A stretch of 64,000 nucleotides of DNA from Hymenobacter puniceus (GTDB taxonomy: Bacteria > Bacteroidota > Bacteroidia > Cytophagales > Hymenobacteraceae). Numbering within the stretch: position 1 is the first letter of the stretch; each line of letters begins with the position of its first letter. Under the pieces are notes generated by a model. That model was not told where the DNA came from. It worked only from the letters and a program-made list of their open reading frames with translations, and made no database searches. The position numbers and the translations under genes were made by a program. Below, in pieces: positions 1 to 8,450 of this stretch. The DNA is taken from contig NZ_JACSCX010000003.1 of NCBI RefSeq assembly GCF_014333525.1, positions 186,001 through 250,000 of the forward strand, in the 5' to 3' direction.

Positions 1-552
1 GCAATGGTCTACTACCTGCAGACCCACCGGTGCGCCCTGCGGCACGAGGCTGGTTTTGGCCACAAAGCCCGGCAGAAACGGCCCGGTGTAGCTGCTGCGC
101 TCCACGAAGGTGTGGACGGTTTCGCCGTAGGTGTAGATGCCGGCCAGCGTCACGGAGCCATGCTCGTCCTCGATGGTGTAGGGCTCGAAGGCTACTTTGG
201 CGCCGCGCTTGGTGGTTTCCTCAAACGATTTGCGGGCGTCGTCCACCCACAGCGCCATCACCTTCACGCCGTCGCCGTGCTGGGCCACGTGCCGCGTGAT
301 GTCGGAATCGGGCAGCAGGGAGGTGGTCAAAACGAAGCGGATCTTGTTTTGCTGCAGTACATAGCTGGCCCGGTCACGCACGCCGGTTTCGGGGCCGGAA
401 TAAGCTACCAGCTCGAAGCCGAACGCCGCCTGATAGTAGTAGGCCGACTGTTTGGCGTTGCCGACATAGAATTCCAGATAATCAGTGCCATTGAGGGGCA
501 GGAAGTCGTGGGCGGGGTGGGCCTGTACTTCGGGCGAGGTCATCGTTTGCAT
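1..552 (-). CDS. hpd: 4-hydroxyphenylpyruvate dioxygenase, 5' part only
   Basis: The enzyme converts 4-hydroxyphenylpyruvate to homogentisate in tyrosine breakdown, using Fe(II). The gene reads leftward and is cut by the window edge, so only about 184 N-terminal residues of the usual 350-380 are seen. The visible part has the N-terminal glyoxalase/VOC half typical of bacterial HPPD: the stretch LNGTDYLEFYVGNAKQSAYY near residue 20, FGFELVAYSGPETGVRD near 45, and VDDARKSFEETTKRGA near 105. The metal ligands lie in the missing C-terminal half. The ATG at 552 or an in-frame ATG at 543 could be the start. Identification is from recognised family sequence. Confidence 0.88.
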   Translation of the reverse strand, partial: MQTMTSPEVQAHPAHDFLPLNGTDYLEFYVGNAKQSAYYYQAAFGFELVAYSGPETGVRDRASYVLQQNKIRFVLTTSLLPDSDITRHVAQHGDGVKVMALWVDDARKSFEETTKRGAKVAFEPYTIEDEHGSVTLAGIYTYGETVHTFVERSSYTGPFLPGFVAKTSLVPQGAPVGLQVVDHC

Positions 553-837
553 GGGCAGAAGGAATAGGGTGGGATGCGAGGGTAAAAATACGTTTTTGAA
601 GGAAATGATTCCGCCCGGTCCGGCAGCCAACGTGGGCAGCACCCGCGGCGCAGTGCAGTGAGTGTATGGGAAGCTGCAGCAGATAGCTCAACTGCGGTAG
701 GAAAAGCCACTCGGGAAATGCGCTGGCACCAGAAATGAAATGCGGCTTTCTTCGTAAAATTGGGGCGAGAGATGGACCCGCACATGAAACTGGCGAATCC
801 TGTCCACCTTTGCAGCCAAACCCTACGCCTTACCCCT

Positions 838-1227
838 ATGAATCTGGAAGAGCTAAACCGCACCCTCGTTACGCTGATCGAGAAAAAGCAGACGCTGCAC
901 GATATGCCGTATGATGATGCCCGCTACGATGAGGTAGAAGAGGAACTGCACGATCTGGAAGACGATTTCAACGAAGAGTACGGCACCTATTTGGAGGCAG
1001 CCCTGGACAAGGTGCACACCGACCTGAGCTCGGATACTGATGTGCTGCTGCCTACCGCCTACCTGCCCTCCAGCACTGGCGGCACTCCTTCCCCGAAAGA
1101 AGGTGTGTGGGTTGATTCAGAGAAGTACCCTGGCAAAGAAGCCCGTATCACGCTCGTACCCAACCCTACGCGCATCATGCTCACGGTAGGCAAGGCCGTG
1201 CAGCAGGAGCTCTGGAAGGCTGAGTAG
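838..1227 (+). CDS. conserved hypothetical acidic protein (129 aa)
   Basis: I do not recognise a named family. The protein is small and acidic. Its first 60 residues look like a charged helical hairpin (MNLEELNRTLVTLIEKKQTL, then a Glu/Asp-rich stretch), followed by a more beta-like C-terminal half. The ATG at 838 is preferred over an in-frame upstream start at 760, because a -7-like box (CACCTTTG, 805-812) lies 25 bases upstream of 838. No signal peptide is seen, so it is probably cytoplasmic. A strong terminator follows directly, so it is probably transcribed alone. Confidence 0.7.
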   Translation: MNLEELNRTLVTLIEKKQTLHDMPYDDARYDEVEEELHDLEDDFNEEYGTYLEAALDKVHTDLSSDTDVLLPTAYLPSSTGGTPSPKEGVWVDSEKYPGKEARITLVPNPTRIMLTVGKAVQQELWKAE

Positions 1228-1249
1228 ATTCAGTAACTAACGCCTGTGT

Positions 1250-1296
1250 AAATAGCCGCCTGCTAGCCCGTGAGGGGTTAGCAGGCGGCTATTTTT
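1250..1296 (+). terminator. rho-independent terminator
   Basis: A stem of about 20 bp (AAATAGCCGCCTGCTAGCCC and its complement, with one G-T pair) has a short loop and ends in a T run. It closes the 129-aa gene upstream. Confidence 0.85.
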
Positions 1297-1318
1297 CTGC
1301 TCTAGACTTTCCGTAATC

Positions 1319-1663
1319 ATGCTCTACCGAATTGCCGAACCCGCTGATTGGCAGCAAGCCCAGCAAACCAACTTCTTTATCAGCGCCGACCTGGCCCTGG
1401 AAGGCTTCATCCACTGCTCAGAAGCCTATCAGGTGCTGGAAACAGCCCGCCGCTACTACGCCAGCCGGCCCGATTTGTGGTTATTGGAGCTGGATGAAGC
1501 GGTTCTGGCCGCGGCCGACGTGCGTGTGGAGCGGGAGTGGGTGGAAAGCCGGCAGCAGCATTTTGCGCACGTGTTCGGGCCCATCCCGCGGGTGGCAGTG
1601 CGGCGGATATGGCAGTTTGGCACAAATGATGCGGGAGAGGCAACGCTACCGGCCGACTTATAA
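1319..1663 (+). CDS. DUF952 family protein
   Basis: This 114-aa cytoplasmic protein belongs to the DUF952 family, whose reaction is not known. Family hallmarks are visible: an N-terminal LYRIAEPADWQQAQ, the conserved FIHCSEAYQV block near residue 31, and the HVFGPIPRVAV block near residue 88, where the family usually has H-[IV]-[YF]-G-P-[IL]. The length is normal for the family. The ATG at 1319 lies 22 bases after the preceding terminator. A lipoprotein gene follows 42 bases downstream and could be co-transcribed. Confidence 0.85.
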   Translation: MLYRIAEPADWQQAQQTNFFISADLALEGFIHCSEAYQVLETARRYYASRPDLWLLELDEAVLAAADVRVEREWVESRQQHFAHVFGPIPRVAVRRIWQFGTNDAGEATLPADL

Positions 1664-1705
1664 TTCAGAGCCGGGTCTTATTTCTCTCCAGTTATCTCTT
1701 GCCAT

Positions 1706-2554
1706 ATGCTACCACTCCGACTTTTACTCACTACGCTCAGTTTGAGTGCGGTGCTTGCCAGCTGCGGCTCTTCTGCGTTCCTAACTATGCAGCCCGTGAA
1801 ACCCAACGGACCCAGCGTAGGCGGGAGCCCCACCAGCCGCATCTACCACTCCGACAGCGTAGAGGTGCAACTCGGCTTTGTGCGCTATGAGAAAGACGAG
1901 CTGGTATTTGAAGTTGAGATTGGCAATGATGCTCACGGACCGGTGGAGATTTTGCCGGAATCATTTTACTACGTACCCAACTACCGCCTCACTGATACTG
2001 CCACTACCGCCCAGCTGCCCGATACAGCGGTGGTAGCGGCGGCCACTGGTCTTGCGCCAACTGCTCCCGCGCTGCCCCTTACCCGTGTAATGGCCCTCAG
2101 CCCGGAACTCAAGCTGCAGCAACTCACCAACCGCCTCAACAAGCAAGCATCTAAGGCGGAAGGAGGGAGCTGGCTGGAAATTCTGAGCAGCGTTGCTAAC
2201 ATCACCGAAGACATTTCCGCTATCAAGAAAACGGAAACTGCCGAGCAGATTGCAGAACGTGAGCAGCGCCACGCCGACAACGAAGCCCACTTCGAGGCGC
2301 AGCGCGAAAGCCACGCCCAGAATGCCGACGAGCTCTACGGCCGCAAGCAGCATATGGAGTCGGTGATTCTGCGCAAGACGGTGCTGCAGCCAAACGAATA
2401 TGTGCTGGGTCAGGTGCATTTCCCGCGCACCGATGCTGCCCGTCAGCTGCGTGTGGTTTTATTTTTCAACGCCCGTCCGGTTGTATTTGATTTCACCCAG
2501 AAACCGGGTACGTACTCTACCGTGCCTGCCAGCAGCACCGCCACTGGCTACTAA
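1706..2554 (+). CDS. hypothetical lipoprotein (282 aa)
   Basis: The N-terminus is a lipoprotein signal peptide (MLPLRLLLTTLSLSAVLASC, lipobox L-A-S-C with Cys20), so the mature protein should be membrane-anchored in the periplasm. The middle (about residues 150-215) is charged and helical, rich in Glu, Gln and Ala, and resembles a short coiled coil. Residues 210-265 look beta-stranded and contain QPNEYVLGQVHFPR. I do not recognise a family or a catalytic motif. A bidirectional terminator separates it from the convergent ABC-F gene. Confidence 0.72.
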   Translation: MLPLRLLLTTLSLSAVLASCGSSAFLTMQPVKPNGPSVGGSPTSRIYHSDSVEVQLGFVRYEKDELVFEVEIGNDAHGPVEILPESFYYVPNYRLTDTATTAQLPDTAVVAAATGLAPTAPALPLTRVMALSPELKLQQLTNRLNKQASKAEGGSWLEILSSVANITEDISAIKKTETAEQIAEREQRHADNEAHFEAQRESHAQNADELYGRKQHMESVILRKTVLQPNEYVLGQVHFPRTDAARQLRVVLFFNARPVVFDFTQKPGTYSTVPASSTATGY

Positions 2555-2694
2555 AAGGTAGCGCTGCCTTCGGGTTGAGCTTGCCGAAACATCGGTGCCG
2601 CTTCGTTCAGATGATTCACCAGGCCAATACTTTACCCTGAGCCCAAACTATAAAGTGCCGCCTCGAAATACAGCTTCCCTTTCCAGGCCAATAT

Positions 2695-2737
2695 CACAAA
2701 CGGCCCTTCCCGAACTTATCGGAAAGGGCCGTTTGTG
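2695..2737. terminator. bidirectional terminator between convergent genes
   Basis: A 19-bp stem with one mismatch (CACAAACGGCCCTTCCCGA and its near complement) and a 5-base loop lies between the 3' ends of the 282-aa lipoprotein gene and the ABC-F gene. Confidence 0.8.
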
Positions 2738-2755
2738 GTTTCAGACAGGGCGTGG

Positions 2756-4675
2756 CTAGATTAACTCGGCTAGCTCCAGCCACCGCTCGCCTTTGGCGTC
2801 GAGGTCGGCGTCGGTGCGTTTGAGCTGCGCGGCCCAATCGGCTAGCTCAGTATGGGAGCCGGAGCCGGCGTTGAGCTTTGTAATCAGCTCTTGCTTATTC
2901 ACTTCCAGCTGCGCCAGCTCTTTTTCTAGGGCTTCGTACTCTTTTTTCTCGGCGAAGCTGGCTTTGCGCTTTGGCGGCGCTGGGGCCGCAACGGCGGAAG
3001 GGGCGGGCGCTGCAACAGCCGTTTTGGCGGCAGCGCGAGCAGCTTTAGCAGCTTTTTCTTCGGCTTCCAATGCAGCTTCCGTTTCGCGTTCGGCCAGGTA
3101 TTCGCGGTAGTCGGTGTAGTTGCCAGGGAAGTTGAGCACAGCCCCGCCGGGCTCCAGCACAAATAGGTGCTCGGCCAGCTGATCGAGGAAGTACCGGTCG
3201 TGGCTGACGATGAGCAGGCAGCCGCTGAAGTGCAGCAGGAAGTCTTCTAGGATGTTGAGCGTGCCCAAATCCAGGTCGTTGGTGGGCTCGTCAAGAATCA
3301 GGAAGTTGGGGTTCTTGATGAGCACGCGCAGCAGCTGCAGCCGGCGCTTTTCGCCCCCGCTCAGCTTGCTTACCAGCGTGTACTGCTGGGCAGGCGGAAA
3401 CAGAAATAAACTCAGGAACTGGCTGGCCGTCAGTACGTCGCCGTTGGCCAGCTCTACCACCTCGGCCACTTCCTTCACAATATCAATTACGCGCTGCGAG
3501 GGGTCAAATTCCAGCTCGGTCTGGGTGTAGTAGCCGAACACGGTGGTCTGGCCCACCTCAATGGTGCCGGAATCGGGCTGCAGCTTGCCCGTGAGCATGT
3601 TCAGCAGTGTGGATTTGCCCGCGCCATTGGGACCCACAAGGCCAATCCGGTCCTTTTTCTTGAAGACGTAGCTGAAATCATCGAGCACTACATTGTCGCC
3701 GAACTTCTTGTTCAGGTGGCTGGCTTCAATGATTTTGCCGCCCTGGCGGGTGGTTTTCACGCTCAGCTCCACCTGCTGCTTGCTCAGGTTGGTGCTGGCT
3801 TTTTCCTTGGTGATGTAGAAGGCGTCGATGCGGGCTTTTTGCTTGGTGCCACGGGCCTGCGGCATGCGGCGCATCCAGTCCAGCTCTTTCTTGAACAGCT
3901 GGCGGGCCTTCTCCACCTCCACCGATTCGCGCATCTCGCGGTCGGCCTTTTTCTCCACGAAGTAAGCGTAGTTGCCCTGGTAGCGGTACATCTGGCCCTT
4001 ATCCAGCTCCACAATTTCGTTGGCCACACTGTCGAGGAAGTACCGGTCGTGGGTGACCATGAGCAGCGTCAGGTTCGGCGACGACAACCGGTTTTCCAGC
4101 CACTCAATGGTGGCCAGATCCAGGTGGTTGGTCGGTTCGTCGAGCAGCAGCACGTCGGGCTCCTCGATAAGCACGCGGGCCAAAGCCACACGCTTGCGCT
4201 GCCCGCCCGAGAGCATGCTGATGTTGCGGTTGAGCAGGTCGCCCAGAATGCCCAGCCGGCTCAGGATCTGCTGCACCTGCGCCTCATAGTCCCAGGCGTT
4301 GAGGGCGTCCATGCGTTCCAGCACCCGCTGCAAATCATCGGATTTGTGGTCGGGGTCGTTCACCACGTGCTCGTATTCCTTGATGGCCTTGAGCGTGTCG
4401 TTCTGGCTGGCGAAGATGGTTTCTTCCACCGTCAGGCTCTCATCAAATACCGGCTGCTGGCCCAGGTACGTCACCCGGATGCCTTTGCGGGTGCTTACTA
4501 GGCCGGTATCGGGCTGCTCGAGGCCGGCCAGAATGCGCATGAGCGTGGTTTTGCCAGTGCCATTGATGCCCACGAAGGCCACGCGCTGGCCCTGCAGCAA
4601 GCCAAAGTTCAGGTCCCGGAAAAGCCACCGGTCGGCATAGTTCTTCGAAAGGTTCTCAGCGGAAAGCAGATTCAT
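2756..4675 (-). CDS. ABC-F family ATPase (Uup-like)
   Basis: ABC-F proteins are soluble twin-ATPase proteins that act on ribosomes or, for Uup, affect DNA and translation; they are not transporters. Two ABC cassettes are visible. The first has Walker A GINGTGKTT near residue 38, signature LSGGQRKRVALARVL near 155 and Walker B VLLLDEPTNHLD. The second has Walker A GPNGAGKST near 345, signature LSGGEKRRLQLLRVL and Walker B FLILDEPTNDLD. Between them is the linker with a Met-Arg-rich stretch (DWMRRMPQARGTKQK). The C-terminal 90 residues are an Ala/Pro-rich tether plus a coiled coil, as in Uup. The ATG at 4675 is chosen because residue 1 onward (MNLLSAENLSKNYADRWLF) begins the first cassette. The protein is 639 aa. 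Confidence 0.93.
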   Translation of the reverse strand: MNLLSAENLSKNYADRWLFRDLNFGLLQGQRVAFVGINGTGKTTLMRILAGLEQPDTGLVSTRKGIRVTYLGQQPVFDESLTVEETIFASQNDTLKAIKEYEHVVNDPDHKSDDLQRVLERMDALNAWDYEAQVQQILSRLGILGDLLNRNISMLSGGQRKRVALARVLIEEPDVLLLDEPTNHLDLATIEWLENRLSSPNLTLLMVTHDRYFLDSVANEIVELDKGQMYRYQGNYAYFVEKKADREMRESVEVEKARQLFKKELDWMRRMPQARGTKQKARIDAFYITKEKASTNLSKQQVELSVKTTRQGGKIIEASHLNKKFGDNVVLDDFSYVFKKKDRIGLVGPNGAGKSTLLNMLTGKLQPDSGTIEVGQTTVFGYYTQTELEFDPSQRVIDIVKEVAEVVELANGDVLTASQFLSLFLFPPAQQYTLVSKLSGGEKRRLQLLRVLIKNPNFLILDEPTNDLDLGTLNILEDFLLHFSGCLLIVSHDRYFLDQLAEHLFVLEPGGAVLNFPGNYTDYREYLAERETEAALEAEEKAAKAARAAAKTAVAAPAPSAVAAPAPPKRKASFAEKKEYEALEKELAQLEVNKQELITKLNAGSGSHTELADWAAQLKRTDADLDAKGERWLELAELI

Positions 4676-4679
4676 GCCG

Positions 4680-4687
4680 CAAAGGTA
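4680..4687 (-). promoter_or_regulatory. -7 box TACCTTTG directly before the ABC-F start
   Basis: The minus-strand sequence TACCTTTG matches the Bacteroidota -7 consensus TAnnTTTG. Only four bases separate it from the ATG at 4675, which implies a leaderless or nearly leaderless mRNA. I did not find a convincing -33 TTG at the usual spacing. Confidence 0.5.
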
Positions 4688-4736
4688 GGGGCCAGGAGTT
4701 AGAAGCCGGGAAGAAGTGAGGAATGGTAAAAGCAGC

Positions 4737-4833
4737 ACGTCATTCCGAGCGGAGCGAGGAATCTCGCGTGCTGGCGAATGAAGAGCATTGCAACGTCAGC
4801 ACGCGAGATTCCTCGCTGCACTCGAAATGACGT
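4737..4833. repeat. palindromic intergenic repeat (REP-like)
   Basis: Two 37-base arms (4737-4773 and 4797-4833) are inverted copies with three mismatches and a 23-base spacer. The core is GAGGAATCTCGCGTGCTG. It lies upstream of the ABC-F gene and downstream of the 77-aa gene, with no coding potential of its own. Elements with this type of core are, to my recollection, common between genes in Hymenobacter genomes. Confidence 0.7.
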
Positions 4834-4878
4834 TCTTTACTTCTGATTCCTATTACTCCTAACGCCTAGCTTCTTTCC

Positions 4879-5112
4879 CTATATCACCAGAATCCGGTCT
4901 ACGTGCAGGTCGTCGCGCAGAATCTCCAGGCCCCGGTAAGCCAGCGGCCGGCCTGTATTGTGGGTTAGCTCGCCGCCGTCGGCGTGCAGGTGGGCTACGT
5001 CGAGAATGAGCTGCGTGTATTTTCGCTCGCCCAGCTCAATGGCCACGGGGCGTCCGCGGGAAGAATCGAAAGCTGCCAGGGCATGGTCGATTTCAGCTAA
5101 AATGGTGCTCAT
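4879..5112 (-). CDS. small hypothetical protein (77 aa)
   Basis: A short reading frame from an ATG at 5112 encodes MSTILAEIDHALAAFDSSRG followed by a compact mixed alpha/beta sequence ending in DLHVDRILVI. No signal peptide or known motif is seen. The balanced composition and lack of low-complexity sequence support a real gene, but length alone cannot prove it. It lies between the REP-like repeat and the divergent murI gene. Confidence 0.5.
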   Translation of the reverse strand: MSTILAEIDHALAAFDSSRGRPVAIELGERKYTQLILDVAHLHADGGELTHNTGRPLAYRGLEILRDDLHVDRILVI

Positions 5113-5219
5113 GACGGGGGTAGCAGTTCGGTACGGAGTCGGAAGATAGGAAATTAGGAGAATTGTAAAAATCCATCGGCTACAACAGTTCCGCCGGTTA
5201 CTCGTTACTTGCCGCCGAT

Positions 5220-6041
5220 ATGAACCCAGACCTTTCCACTCGCCCGATTGGCGTATTCGACAGCGGCATTGGTGGCCTCACTGTGGCGCGCGCCGTGGCC
5301 CGCGTGCTGCCCCACGAACGGCTCGTGTACTTCGGCGACACAGCCCATCTGCCCTACGGCGACAAAAGCACGGCCGCTATTCAGGCGTACAGCGTCAAAA
5401 TCTGCGACTTACTGCTCAAGCAGCAGTGCAAAGTCATTCTCATTGCCTGCAACTCAGCCTCGGCAGCAGCCTACGAGCTGGTGCGCGAATACGTAGGCTC
5501 CAAAGCGCGGGTGCTCAACGTCATCGACCCAATTGTGGCCCACGTGGGGCAAACCTACGCCGGCCGCACCGTGGGCTTGATCGGAACCAAGCAGACGGTT
5601 AACAGCAACGTGTACCGCAAAAAAATTGATGAGCTGGATGCCGGGGTGCAGCTGCAAAGCCTCGCCACGCCCTTGCTGGCGCCCATGATTGAGGAAGGCT
5701 TCTTCGACAACAGCATTGCCGGCAACATCATTGAAAGCTACCTGACCAATCCGGCCCTCGACGGAATTGAGGCGCTGGTGCTGGCCTGCACGCACTATCC
5801 GCTCATCAAAAAGCAGATTGCTGATTTCTACCAGGACCGCACAGCCGTGCTGGATGCCTCAGACGTAGTAGCTACGCATGTGCAGCAGTACCTGCAGCAG
5901 CACCAACTGGCCGCTCAGCCCGGCAAAGCGGCCCCAATGCACCATTTCTACGTCTCCGACTTCACTCGTTCGTTTGAGGAAAGCACACGTATATTTTTCG
6001 GGCAGGAAGTGCATCTGGAGCACTACCCGCTGTGGGAATAG
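5220..6041 (+). CDS. murI: glutamate racemase
   Basis: The enzyme interconverts L- and D-glutamate to supply D-Glu for peptidoglycan. The 273-aa sequence is full length. It shows the N-terminal IGVFDSGIGGLTVARAV, the DTAHLPYG block near residue 40, and both catalytic cysteines: Cys77 in IACNSAS and the second in VLACTHYP about 110 residues later. It is cytoplasmic and cofactor independent. The ATG at 5220 leaves only eight residues before the conserved core. A lipoprotein gene follows 70 bases later. Confidence 0.95.
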   Translation: MNPDLSTRPIGVFDSGIGGLTVARAVARVLPHERLVYFGDTAHLPYGDKSTAAIQAYSVKICDLLLKQQCKVILIACNSASAAAYELVREYVGSKARVLNVIDPIVAHVGQTYAGRTVGLIGTKQTVNSNVYRKKIDELDAGVQLQSLATPLLAPMIEEGFFDNSIAGNIIESYLTNPALDGIEALVLACTHYPLIKKQIADFYQDRTAVLDASDVVATHVQQYLQQHQLAAQPGKAAPMHHFYVSDFTRSFEESTRIFFGQEVHLEHYPLWE

Positions 6042-6111
6042 TGTCTTTGGGCAACTCTTCTGCGCCTGCGTTGCTTTCTCTCTGTGTACCACCTCCTTTT
6101 CTGCCATTCCC

Positions 6112-6798
6112 ATGAACAAGCCTTATTACCGCCTCGGCGACCTGCGCCGCAACGTGCTGCTGATGGCGGCAGCTACCAGCCTGGGGCTGTTGCTGCCGGC
6201 CTGCTCCGGTGGCAGCTCTGAAAACGAAACTGCCGCCACCCAATCAGACTGGGGCGGTGGCGAATCCTACTCTGAAGGCGTCATTACGGAAATGACCGAG
6301 GTGAAGCCAGGCGAATGGAAAATCACGGCTGAGCGTCCGGCCGGCAAAGAAGAAGTGGCAGCAGTGCTCAAGCACTTCGATGGCAAAGTCGACACCCTGC
6401 AAGGCCAGGCGCTGCAACGCCAGATGCAGGAATACAGCCGCGTGAACCCCGAAAACCGCATGGGTGGCACCGGTATGATGGATATCCTGATGTGGGGAGG
6501 CATCGGCTACATGGCTGGCCGCTTTCTGACTCCCAACATGGGCGCCTATGCCAACCCTGGCATTGTGCAGCAGAACAACGGCTGGCGGGGCCGCGTGGCG
6601 CAGGAGCGTGACCGGGGCCGCGGCTTCTTTGGACGGGGCTTTTCCGGCAGCAGAGCCAATACGGGCGTGCAACCCAGCTCCAGCGTCACGCGCAGCACCG
6701 GTTTCGGCAGCCGCAGCAGCGTGCGTAGCACGGCCCCTAGCAGCAGCCGCAGCTCCGGCTTCGGTAGCCGTAGCAGCAGCCGCGGCTTTGGTGGCTGA
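6112..6798 (+). CDS. YgiB-like (DUF1190-like) lipoprotein
   Basis: A lipoprotein signal (MAAATSLGLLLPAC, about residues 15-28) anchors this 228-aa protein. The body has a glycine-rich hydrophobic patch (WGGIGYMAGRFLTP, near residue 128) and ends in a low-complexity Ser/Arg/Gly/Phe tail finishing in SSRGFGG. This layout resembles E. coli YgiB: a lipobox, a hydrophobic MAGYMMGR-type patch, then a Ser/Gly tail ending in SSRSMGG. The next gene encodes a YgiC-like ATP-grasp enzyme, as in the E. coli ygiBC pair, which supports the assignment. The ATG at 6112 is chosen because it begins the signal peptide; an earlier in-frame start would overlap murI. Function is unknown. Confidence 0.6.
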   Translation: MNKPYYRLGDLRRNVLLMAAATSLGLLLPACSGGSSENETAATQSDWGGGESYSEGVITEMTEVKPGEWKITAERPAGKEEVAAVLKHFDGKVDTLQGQALQRQMQEYSRVNPENRMGGTGMMDILMWGGIGYMAGRFLTPNMGAYANPGIVQQNNGWRGRVAQERDRGRGFFGRGFSGSRANTGVQPSSSVTRSTGFGSRSSVRSTAPSSSRSSGFGSRSSSRGFGG

Positions 6799-6950
6799 TA
6801 TGCCTGGCTGACAGAAGTATTTCCTGCCGGGTAGTGAGCTGGTTGAATGACTGGCTGGCGCAGCTATAAGGCACTAACTTGCTTCCGCTGAGCTGCTTGC
6901 TGCCATAAGAAGCGTAATCCAATCAAAGTGAATTTTCATAGCCTACGTGC

Positions 6951-8129
6951 ATGCCTACTATCTCGCTTTTGCCGCTTTCCGGTGATGTAACGCCGGCCGT
7001 GCGCGGACTGGGCTGGGACTGGGTGGTGGAAGAGGACTGCCAGAATTACGTGGCGCGGGAAGCTGTGCAGCTGCCGGAAGTGCAAGCCGACGCGTTGCTG
7101 CAAGCGGCGGATACGCTGTATGAGTTGCTGGTGCAGTCCGTTCCCGACCCGATTCCGGACACGCTGCTCCAGATGCTGGCTATTCCGGAGCTGCTCTGGC
7201 CTGCCGTGCGCCACTCCTGGAACGACGACCGGCACTGGCACCTTTACGGCCGCTTCGACCTGGCCCAAACTCCCGATGGCCCCAAGCTGCTCGAATTCAA
7301 CGCCGACACCGCCACCGGCCTGCCCGAAACGGCCGTGGTGCAGTGGGCCAGCCTGGTGGCTGCCGGCCAGGCCCAGGAAGACCGGCAGGCCAATGGACTG
7401 TTTGAAGGCTTGGAAACCCAGCTAGCTGAATGGCTGGAGCGCAACCCCGATCTGGCACCTACCTTGCTGCTCGTGCATCTGCCCGGCAGCGCGGAGGATG
7501 CGGCCAACTGCGCCGTGGTAGCGGAAGCAGCTACGGCAGTCGGCTTCGAGTCCGTTCATATCTGTTCGGTTGATGCTATGCAGGTGGCGGTAGCAGGGGA
7601 GGAGCGAGGCGTTTGGGTGGAAACAAAGCCCAGCCAATGGCAGCAATTCGGCTTTTTGTTTAAGCTGGTGCCCTGGGAAATCCTGGCAGCCGAAGAACCC
7701 GAGCTTACAGGCGACCTGGTGCAGCTGATGCAAAGCCGTGACCTGATTATTGCCAACCCAGCCTATACGATGATGTTTCAGAGCAAAGCTATTCTGGCGT
7801 GGCTCTGGCAGTGCTTTCCATACCATCCCCTGTTGTTGGAAGCATCTCTCACCGAGCTGCCGGGCCATTGTGTGCGCAAGCCTTTATTGGGCCGTGAGGG
7901 CCAAAACGTAACCGAAGTACAAGAGGGCCGTGTCGGCAAGGCAATAGCCGGCGACTTTGCCAGTCAGCCACAGCTTTACCAACGCTTCGTGCAGCTTCCT
8001 CAGGATCCGCAGCAGCGGCTCTACCAGGCTGGTGTGTTCTGGGCGGGCACTGGTAGTGCCATCGGGTTCCGCCGCGACCCTGGTTTTATCACCAACCTGT
8101 CGGAGTTTGTGCCGCACGTACTGGTGTAG
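6951..8129 (+). CDS. glutathionylspermidine synthase-family ATP-grasp protein (YgiC-like)
   Basis: The 392-aa protein belongs to the family of the C-terminal synthetase domain of E. coli Gsp and its homologues YgiC/YjfC. In Gsp this domain uses ATP to make an amide bond between a peptide carboxylate and an amine. Family marks include the pre-ATP-grasp stretch HLYGRFDLAQ (about residue 99), the block LLEFNADTATGLPETAVVQW (about 113), and the C-terminal VRKPLLGREGQNV (about 308) before the ATP-binding end. No amidase domain is present. It follows the YgiB-like lipoprotein. The true substrate is not shown by sequence and need not be spermidine. Confidence 0.85.
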   Translation: MPTISLLPLSGDVTPAVRGLGWDWVVEEDCQNYVAREAVQLPEVQADALLQAADTLYELLVQSVPDPIPDTLLQMLAIPELLWPAVRHSWNDDRHWHLYGRFDLAQTPDGPKLLEFNADTATGLPETAVVQWASLVAAGQAQEDRQANGLFEGLETQLAEWLERNPDLAPTLLLVHLPGSAEDAANCAVVAEAATAVGFESVHICSVDAMQVAVAGEERGVWVETKPSQWQQFGFLFKLVPWEILAAEEPELTGDLVQLMQSRDLIIANPAYTMMFQSKAILAWLWQCFPYHPLLLEASLTELPGHCVRKPLLGREGQNVTEVQEGRVGKAIAGDFASQPQLYQRFVQLPQDPQQRLYQAGVFWAGTGSAIGFRRDPGFITNLSEFVPHVLV

Positions 8130-8450
8130 CCGCCGAGGCGGGTGTAGTTAATTCTCTTTCGCAGGCCTATTACTGATAGTGGCCGGTCAATGAAAAGGCT
8201 CCGTTGTTGCGGAGCCTTTTCATTGACCGGCCACTATCAGTAATAGGCCATTTTATCTGGATATAAGCTAGTTATATAGAAGGTTAGTTGAATTTTTCGT
8301 CGATTGAAAAGTAAATGTGGTGTAAATATTTGTATTATTCTTTTAAAGAATTAAGTTTATGGCATAAAAGTGTCTTAACTGCCTCCGATATGCAATCAGG
8401 CACTTGATTCTACTTTTTTCAAGCAATTACCCTCTTAGCCTGTCTGCCAC
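8130..8450. other. intergenic region before the curli locus
   Basis: This stretch contains the long hairpin at 8164-8249 and then about 200 bases of AT-rich sequence that must hold the csgE promoter. I see weak candidates (AAATATTTG near 8328, TACTTTTTT near 8411) but neither has a good -33 partner. No gene is seen. Confidence 0.6.
8164..8249. terminator. perfect 40-bp-stem hairpin terminator
   Basis: The left arm 8164-8203 and right arm 8210-8249 are perfect reverse complements over 40 bases with a 6-base loop (TTGTTG). The inner part GAAAAGGCTCCG / CGGAGCCTTTTC gives a terminator stem with a T run. It ends the YgiB/YgiC unit. The stem is far longer than termination needs. Confidence 0.85.

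Noticed and set aside
4..567. A 187-codon forward frame at the window start
   Set aside because: It is the shadow of the hpd gene on the other strand, whose protein is clearly recognised.
3716..4501. A 261-codon forward frame
   Set aside because: It lies antisense inside the ABC-F gene and has no family features.
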